Shown: in pieces, positions 23,936 to 29,431 of the stretch
Numbering within the stretch: position 1 is the first letter of the stretch
Layout of the letters: every line of letters begins with the position of its first letter
From: a virus
Direction: 5' to 3' (one strand)
DNA length: 29,431 bases
Virus record (IMG/VR): IMGVR_UViG_3300006027_000040
Location: 1 to 29,431 of that record
Made by a program: the position numbers and the translations under genes
The notes under the pieces: generated by a model
What the model was told of the DNA's origin: nothing
Database searches by the model: none
The model's input: only the letters and a program-made list of their open reading frames with translations

Positions 23936-25553
23936 TACAAGTTCATATCACGGTAACCCCAATCTTAAACCAGTAGCATATAAGCATGACTGGACAAAGG
24001 AACAGTTATCGGAGTATATGAAATGTAAAGACGACCCCAAATATTTTATAGAAAACTATTGTCAAATAGTTACGCTTGATAAAGGATTGCAACCCTTTAA
24101 ACTTTACGAATGTCAAAAACGTAAAGTCGATTTTATTATGGGTAATCGTAAAACTATATTAATGGAAGGCAGACAGCAGGGTAAAACTATTACGGCAGCT
24201 GCCTGTATATTACATTACAGTATATTTAACGATAGTAAAACTGTAGCTATTATGGCAAACAAAAGCACAGCAGCCAGAGAAGTATTAAGTAGATATCAGA
24301 TAATGTATGAACAATTACCTTTATGGATGCAACAGGGTGTAAAGACGTGGAACAAAGGAGACGTTGATTTAGAAAATGGCTCACGTGTTTTTACAGCAGC
24401 TACAACGGCATCTGGTATTAGGGGTAAGTCTGTTAATTGGCTTTACATTGATGAGGCTGCTATTATACCAAACAATGTTGCTGAGGAGTTTTTTACTTCT
24501 GTTTATCCGACAATTTCTGCTGGTGAAACAACTAAAATTTTACTTACATCTACACCATTAGGTTACAATCATTTTTGGAAGTTTTGGAACGAAGCCGAGA
24601 AAGGCACAAACGGTTTTAAAAATATGTTTATTCACTATACCGAAATACCAGGTAGAGATGATAAGTGGGCTGAGGAACAATTAGGGTTATTAGGGGAACT
24701 TAAATTTAACCAAGAGGTTTTATGCGAATTTTTAGGTTCATCTAATACACTTATTAATAGTAAAACAATAGGAAGTCTTAGTTCTATTGAACCAATATAC
24801 ACAAACGATGGATTAGACATATATGTAAATCCGGAAAAAAATAAATATTATGTATTAGTTGCAGATGTAGCACGAGGTATAGGAGGAGATTACTCCGCTT
24901 TTGTTGTTATAGATGTAACTGAGATGCCCTACAAAGTAGTGGCAAAGTATAGACATAACAAAATAGCACCAATGCTTTATCCTAATGTAATAGATAAAGT
25001 AGGCAAGGACTATAATAATGCCTTTGTATTACTGGAAAGTAATGATATAGGCCAACAGGTTGTAGATATACTTCATTCAGAATGTGAATATGAAAATATT
25101 TTTACAACTATACAAGAAAATAATAAACAATATATAACACCCGGATTCGGTAGAGCTACCAAATTAGGAGTTACAACATCCAAAGCAGTAAAACGTCAAG
25201 GATGTTTTGCATTTAAAAGTTTAATGGAGGAGCGTAAACTTTTAGTATTTGATGCGGAAATAATACAAGAACTATCTACTTTTATAGAACGAGGAAATTC
25301 TTATCAAGCAGACGAGGGTTATCACGATGACCTAGCAATGTGTCTTGTGTTGTTTGGTTGGGTAACAACCAACTCTTTCTTCGGGGATTTAACTAATGTC
25401 CAAGTAAGACAAGGGTTATATAATGCAGAAATGAGAGAAATCGAAAATGATTTGACTCCTTTTGGAGTTATTGATAACGGTATAGCTCCGGAGACAGAAG
25501 TTTTCGGGGGCGATCTCTGGGTTTTTGAAGACACAAAATTAAAAGAATTATAA
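23907..25553 (+). CDS. 17: Large terminase subunit gp17 (548 aa)
   Basis: Packaging ATPase and headful nuclease. In the N-terminal ATPase, Walker A is GRQQGKT (88-94), Walker B is WLYIDEAA with D182-E183, and the coupling motif is TSTP (214-217). The C-terminal RNase H-like nuclease shows VADVARGIGGDYS with D320, LLESNDIG with E377 and D380, and YHDDLAM with D474-D475. All the expected key residues are present. It is shorter than T4 gp17 (610 aa), mainly before Walker A. The start is set at the ATG at 23907 (AAGG upstream); a TTG six bases earlier is in frame but unlikely. Confidence 0.92.
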   Translation: MSQQMTETTDTSSYHGNPNLKPVAYKHDWTKEQLSEYMKCKDDPKYFIENYCQIVTLDKGLQPFKLYECQKRKVDFIMGNRKTILMEGRQQGKTITAAACILHYSIFNDSKTVAIMANKSTAAREVLSRYQIMYEQLPLWMQQGVKTWNKGDVDLENGSRVFTAATTASGIRGKSVNWLYIDEAAIIPNNVAEEFFTSVYPTISAGETTKILLTSTPLGYNHFWKFWNEAEKGTNGFKNMFIHYTEIPGRDDKWAEEQLGLLGELKFNQEVLCEFLGSSNTLINSKTIGSLSSIEPIYTNDGLDIYVNPEKNKYYVLVADVARGIGGDYSAFVVIDVTEMPYKVVAKYRHNKIAPMLYPNVIDKVGKDYNNAFVLLESNDIGQQVVDILHSECEYENIFTTIQENNKQYITPGFGRATKLGVTTSKAVKRQGCFAFKSLMEERKLLVFDAEIIQELSTFIERGNSYQADEGYHDDLAMCLVLFGWVTTNSFFGDLTNVQVRQGLYNAEMREIENDLTPFGVIDNGIAPETEVFGGDLWVFEDTKLKEL

Positions 25554-25556
25554 ATA
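25549..25556 (+). promoter_or_regulatory. T4-type late promoter box TATAAATA (upstream of a pair)
   Basis: Exact octamer overlapping the gp17 stop codon, first of two boxes before the sheath gene. Confidence 0.65.
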
Positions 25557-25567
25557 TTCTTAGTAAA

Positions 25568-25575
25568 TATAAATA
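25568..25575 (+). promoter_or_regulatory. T4-type late promoter box TATAAATA (downstream of a pair)
   Basis: Second exact octamer, 19 bases after the first and 33 bases before the gp18 ATG. Tandem boxes fit the high demand for sheath and tube proteins. Confidence 0.7.
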
Positions 25576-25607
25576 AGTATTAACACTTAAAAATAAAGGA
25601 GAAAAAC

Positions 25608-27563
25608 ATGGCTTTTCAGCTTTCCCCAGGTGTATTAATAAGGGAACAAGACGCTACTAATGTTGTTCCAGCAGTCGCTACTACGGTAGGTGGATTTGTT
25701 GGTAACTTCCAGTGGGGTCCTGCAAGGCAAATTTTAAACATAGATTCAGAAAATAATCTAGTTTCAAGATTTGGCAAACCCGATGACAATACAGCACAAG
25801 ATTTTATGACTGCTTCTTCTTTCTTAGCATATGGCTCATCTCTATTAACAATTAGAGAAGTTGGCTCAACAGCCAGAAACGCTATATCAAACGGAACAGC
25901 AGTTTTAATTAGAAATGAATCTGAATATGAAGCCTCATACGAAGGTGGCGCAGGTGCCGTTGGAATGTGGGCAGCTAAATATCCAGGTGAAATTGGAAAC
26001 TCTTTAGAAGTTAGCTTTGCTGATTACGCATCCTTTGATGCTACATCGGTTGCTTCTGTAACAGTATCAGACGGTGGAACAGGTTATACATCTGCACCTA
26101 CAGTAACATTTGATTCACCTCCAGGTGTAGGAGTTACTACTGTGGCAGCAACAGGAACAGCAACTTTAGACGGGTCTACAGTTTCAGCAATTACAGTAAC
26201 ACAACCAGGTTTTGGATATACATCTGCACCTAGCGTAACTATATCAGGTGGCGGTGGCTCAGGTGCTACAGCTACAGCAGTATTAACAACTGCTTGGTCA
26301 TATGCAGGTCAATTTGATGGCAGACCTACTTCAACATCAAATGCTAGAGCAAATTCAGTAGATTTAGACGCTATGCACATTATTGTTGTAGACAAAGGTG
26401 GTAAGTTTACTGGAACAGCAGGAACAGTTTTAGAAAAATTCTCTAACGTTTCAAAAGCTTCAGACGCTAAAGATTCATTAAACCAAACAAATTTTTATAA
26501 AAAAGTAATTAATTCTAGAAGTAAATATGTATGGTGGATGGACCACCCTGCAGATAGCAATGCTAGTAACTTCGGTAATGACTTTTCAACAATAGTATCT
26601 AGCCATAATGGGTTATTTGGATTTGTTCCAAGTGGTAACTCAGAATTAACAGTTAGACTTACATTAGGTGTAACAAATGCACCTGCAGATGGTGATTTAC
26701 AATCAGGGTATGACCTATTAGCAAATGACGAATTAGTTGATGTTCAATTAGTTTTAGCAGGTGGTCATTCACAAACAGTTGGCGATTACATTATTGACAA
26801 TGTAGCAGCTATAAGACGTGATTGTATGGTATTCATTTCACCACAAAAAGCTAACGTAGTTAATAACACTGGTTCAGAATTATCAAGTGTTGTAGCAGAA
26901 ATAACAGGTGCTAACTATACTAGGTCAGCATTTGCTGTTATGGATTCAGGCTGGAAATATATGTTTGATAAATATAACGACGTATACAGATGGGTTCCAT
27001 TAAACGGTGATGTTGCAGGAACTTGTGTAGTTGCAGATGCTGAGGCTGACCCATGGTTCTCACCAGCAGGTAGCTCTAGAGGAGCAATTAAAAATGCAGT
27101 TAAATTAGCATGGAGTCCTAAGAAAGCAGATAGAGACACGCTATACAAAAACAGCATTAACCCAGTTATTGGTGACCCAGGAGCAGGTATTATTCTTTTC
27201 GGAGATAAAACATTAACTGCTTCAACAGGTGCATTTAGCAGAATCAACGTAAGACGACTATTTAATACAATTGAAAAAGCAGTTTCAACGGCAGCTAAAC
27301 TTCAATTGTTTGAATTTAACGACGCCTTTACACGTGGACAATTTAGGTCTCTAGTAGAACCTTTCTTAAGAGATGTCCAAGGACGTAGAGGAATATACGA
27401 CTTTAGAGTTGTATGTGATGAAACAAACAATACAGCAGATGTAATTGATAACAATGAATTTAGAGCAGACGTGTTTATTAAACCTGCTAGAAGCATTAAC
27501 TTTATTACATTGACTTTTGTAGCAACAAGAACCGGCATTTCGTTTGAAGAGCTCGGAGCGTAA
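25608..27563 (+). CDS. 18: Tail sheath protein gp18 (651 aa)
   Basis: The N-terminus (FQLSPGVLIREQDATNVVPA, then TTVGGFVGNFQWGPA) is the standard opening of T4-family sheath proteins. The C-terminal half (DRDTLYKNSINPVIGDPGAG, LQLFEFNDAFTRGQFRSLVE and FIKPARSINFITLTFVATRT) is the conserved sheath core that contracts around the tube. Length is close to T4 gp18 (659 aa). A module pair at about residues 148-228 (GGTGYTSAPTVTF, GFGYTSAPSVTISGG) is probably surface exposed and is shared with other virion proteins here. AAAGGAGAAAAAC is a strong ribosome site. The tube gene follows after 26 bases. Confidence 0.92.
   Translation: MAFQLSPGVLIREQDATNVVPAVATTVGGFVGNFQWGPARQILNIDSENNLVSRFGKPDDNTAQDFMTASSFLAYGSSLLTIREVGSTARNAISNGTAVLIRNESEYEASYEGGAGAVGMWAAKYPGEIGNSLEVSFADYASFDATSVASVTVSDGGTGYTSAPTVTFDSPPGVGVTTVAATGTATLDGSTVSAITVTQPGFGYTSAPSVTISGGGGSGATATAVLTTAWSYAGQFDGRPTSTSNARANSVDLDAMHIIVVDKGGKFTGTAGTVLEKFSNVSKASDAKDSLNQTNFYKKVINSRSKYVWWMDHPADSNASNFGNDFSTIVSSHNGLFGFVPSGNSELTVRLTLGVTNAPADGDLQSGYDLLANDELVDVQLVLAGGHSQTVGDYIIDNVAAIRRDCMVFISPQKANVVNNTGSELSSVVAEITGANYTRSAFAVMDSGWKYMFDKYNDVYRWVPLNGDVAGTCVVADAEADPWFSPAGSSRGAIKNAVKLAWSPKKADRDTLYKNSINPVIGDPGAGIILFGDKTLTASTGAFSRINVRRLFNTIEKAVSTAAKLQLFEFNDAFTRGQFRSLVEPFLRDVQGRRGIYDFRVVCDETNNTADVIDNNEFRADVFIKPARSINFITLTFVATRTGISFEELGA
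26049..26291 (+). repeat. Gly-rich beta module pair in gp18
   Basis: Two modules, VTVSDGGTGYTSAPTVTF and VTQPGFGYTSAPSVTISGG, with tails TATL and GSGATATAVL. The DNA near TATACATCTGCACCT is nearly the same as at 6825 in the 2063-aa gene. Confidence 0.65.
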
Positions 27564-27571
27564 CATAAATA
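27564..27571 (+). promoter_or_regulatory. Weak late-promoter-like box CATAAATA
   Basis: One mismatch to TATAAATA, just after the gp18 stop and 18 bases before the gp19 ATG. It may add tube transcription, but read-through from gp18 would suffice. Confidence 0.3.
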
Positions 27572-27589
27572 CCCAACTAGGAGAAATAA

Positions 27590-28105
27590 ATGAATATTGA
27601 AGAATTTAAGGCAAGACTAGGGGCAGGGGGAGCTCGTCCTAATCAGTTTAGAGTCGAACTTACTTTCCCAGGTTATGTTACAGGTGTTGATTCATCTTTC
27701 AGTTTGCTAGTAACAGGTGCAGCTTTGCCCGCAAGTAATGTAAACCCAGCTATCATTCAGTATAGAGGTAGGGAAATTAAACTTGCAGGTGAAAGAATAT
27801 TTGACCCGTGGACAATTACTATTGTTAATGATACAGACTTCTCTTTAAGACGTCCTTTCGAAGATTGGATGAATGGTCTTAATGATAGAGAGTCTAACAC
27901 AGGTATTCAAACACCAAGTGATTATCAAACAGATGTAGTTGTTAAGCATTTAGATAGAAATGACGACGTATTAAGAGGCGGAACTTATACATTAAGAAAC
28001 GCTTTCCCAATTAATATGTCTGAAATTGCATTGAACTATGCACAGAACGATATATTTGAAGAATTTACAGTAACATTTCAATATACACACTACGACGTCG
28101 TTTAA
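27590..28105 (+). CDS. 19: Tail tube protein gp19 (171 aa)
   Basis: The N-terminal stretch EFKARLGAGGARPNQFRVEL, then SLLVTGAALPASNVNPAIIQ and YRGREIKLAGERIFDPWTIT, is characteristic of T4 gp19, which forms the inner tube. Length is near T4 gp19 (163 aa). The C-terminal FPINMSEIALNYAQNDIFEE and FTVTFQYTHYDV fit the conserved end. CTAGGAGAAATAA is a good ribosome site. It lies between sheath and portal as in T4. No insertion module is seen, which fits a protein whose inside faces the DNA channel. Confidence 0.92.
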   Translation: MNIEEFKARLGAGGARPNQFRVELTFPGYVTGVDSSFSLLVTGAALPASNVNPAIIQYRGREIKLAGERIFDPWTITIVNDTDFSLRRPFEDWMNGLNDRESNTGIQTPSDYQTDVVVKHLDRNDDVLRGGTYTLRNAFPINMSEIALNYAQNDIFEEFTVTFQYTHYDVV

Positions 28106-28128
28106 GCGACTAGTGGAGTAATAACATT

Positions 28129-29431
28129 ATGGAAATTTTTGGTTTTGAAATAAACCGTAAGAAGGACACGGCAACGACTAAATCGTTTGTCCCTAAAGAC
28201 GAACAAGGTGCCATAGATAGTATCCGAGGTGGAGGCTACTATGGCACATACTTTGACGTTGAAGGTGTCGCGAATACGGAAGAAGCATTAATAAAAAGAT
28301 ATAGAGATATATCTATGATGGCTGATGTAGATGCAGCTATAGAAGATATCGTTAACGATTCGATATCTAACCTAGAGGATGAAAGGCCTTTAGAGATAGA
28401 CACAGATAAAGTAAATGTGTCTGCAAGTGTTAAAAAAGCTATTGCAGAAGAGTTTGATAATGTGCTTAAAATGTTTGATTTTAACAACAGAGCACAAGAC
28501 TATTTTAGAAGATGGTATATAGATGGCAGAATTTATTTTCACAAAGTAATAGATACTGCATCACCAAAACAGGGCATCAAGGATATTAGATATATTGACC
28601 CACGTAAGATTAGATTAATACGTGAAGTCAACAAGGAAAAGGACGCTAAGACAGGCGTTCAATTTATTAAGGACACGAAAGAGTATTTTGTGTATGATAA
28701 TAAAGGAATAGCTAGTAAGCCAGGTCAGTATTCTGCAAGTGTAAATGACAAGGCACTAAAAATTAGCAAAGACGCAATCGCGTATTGTCCCTCAGGTTTA
28801 GTAGACCAGGACAAAAATATTCCATTATCATTCCTTCATAAGGCTATCCGTCCTGCGAACCAACTTCGCATGATGGAAAATGCTGTAGTTATATACAGAA
28901 TAACAAGAGCACCTGAGAGAAGGATATTTTATGTCGATACTGGTAACTTGCCAAAGATAAAGGCAGAACAGTATTTAAAAGACATAATGGACAGGTATAG
29001 AAACAAGTTAGTATACGATGCTAACACAGGCGAGATAAGAGATGATAAGAAATTTATGTCCATGCTTGAGGACTTCTGGATGCCTAGACGAGAAGGTGGC
29101 AGAGGAACAGAGATACAAACTCTACCAGGCGGACAAAATTTAGGTGAAACAGGAGATGTTGATTACTTTCAAAAGAAACTATATCAAGCATTAAATGTTC
29201 CTGTATCACGTTTAGAACAACAGGGCGGACTAAACTTTGGTCGTTCTGCAGAGATTAATAGAGACGAACTTAAATTTACAAAGTTCGTTGCTAAGTTAAG
29301 AAAAAGATTTAGCACATTGTTTGATGATATATTAAAAACACAATTAATATTAAAGGGTGTTATTAATGAAGAAGATTGGTCGGATATAAGAGAAAACATC
29401 CAATACATCTTTGCATCAGACGCTTACTATA
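28129..29431 (+). CDS. 20: Portal vertex protein gp20 (5' part)
   Basis: The frame is open to the window edge, so the C-terminus is missing (434 codons present; T4 gp20 has 524). KRYRDISMMADVDAAIEDIV, FNNRAQDYFRRWYIDGRIYF, KDIRYIDPRKIRLIREVNKE, FLHKAIRPANQLRMMENAVV and EIQTLPGGQNLGETGDVDYF are hallmark segments of the T4-family portal, the dodecamer through which DNA enters and leaves. TGGAGTAATAACATT precedes the ATG. It follows the tube gene by 23 bases with no promoter box, so it may be read with gp18-gp19. Confidence 0.93.
   Translation, partial: MEIFGFEINRKKDTATTKSFVPKDEQGAIDSIRGGGYYGTYFDVEGVANTEEALIKRYRDISMMADVDAAIEDIVNDSISNLEDERPLEIDTDKVNVSASVKKAIAEEFDNVLKMFDFNNRAQDYFRRWYIDGRIYFHKVIDTASPKQGIKDIRYIDPRKIRLIREVNKEKDAKTGVQFIKDTKEYFVYDNKGIASKPGQYSASVNDKALKISKDAIAYCPSGLVDQDKNIPLSFLHKAIRPANQLRMMENAVVIYRITRAPERRIFYVDTGNLPKIKAEQYLKDIMDRYRNKLVYDANTGEIRDDKKFMSMLEDFWMPRREGGRGTEIQTLPGGQNLGETGDVDYFQKKLYQALNVPVSRLEQQGGLNFGRSAEINRDELKFTKFVAKLRKRFSTLFDDILKTQLILKGVINEEDWSDIRENIQYIFASDAYY

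Overview
The window is a late (virion structural) region of a T4-like myovirus with an AT-rich genome. Gene order follows the T4 scheme: gp8, then a fibre and accessory zone, then gp13, gp14, gp15, gp16, gp17, gp18, gp19 and gp20. The proteins with DUF4815-like, Mtd_N-like and short-fibre features, together with the AT-rich sequence, resemble marine T4-like phages of picocyanobacteria or SAR11. The host cannot be decided from this sequence. No tRNA, integrase, insertion sequence or CRISPR array is visible.

Layout. (1) 1-7129: the 3' part of baseplate wedge gp8, then a very large (2063 aa) DUF4815-like baseplate/fibre protein. (2) 7151-9857: a small coiled-coil protein, two repeat-rich fibre-like proteins and a charged coiled-coil protein. 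One of the fibre-like proteins ends in 22 aromatic-x-Gly-x tetrapeptides. (3) 9850-16321: an accessory island with one forward glycosyltransferase, a forward 2OG-Fe(II) oxygenase-like gene, and a reverse-strand block of overlapping genes. That block holds four glycosyltransferase-like genes and a methyltransferase-like gene. One of the glycosyltransferases is fused to a C-terminal SPASM-like iron-sulfur region. (4) 16339-20689: a run of small and large fibre or virion proteins sharing N-terminal adaptor modules and, in three cases, a C-terminal LDGG(S/T)Y motif. Two Rho-independent terminators lie here. (5) 20785-29431: the conserved neck, terminase, sheath, tube and portal cassette.

Regulation. 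Copies of the T4-type late promoter octamer TATAAATA stand at 7141, 16326, 16917, 19383, 20756, 25549 and 25568, nearly all in intergenic gaps. Clear terminators follow the genes ending at 18381 and 20689. The reverse-strand island has no TATAAATA in its own orientation, so it may belong to another expression class.

How the genes may work together. The core genes build the neck, tail and packaging motor. The accessory island sits between two fibre modules, and its first glycosyltransferase overlaps a structural gene. This suggests, as inference, that the enzymes modify virion proteins or host surface glycans. The most unusual features are the glycosyltransferase-SPASM fusion without a radical-SAM cysteine motif in its central region, the period-4 Tyr/Phe-Gly repeat, and two beta-rich modules shared by neck, tail-completion, sheath and baseplate proteins.
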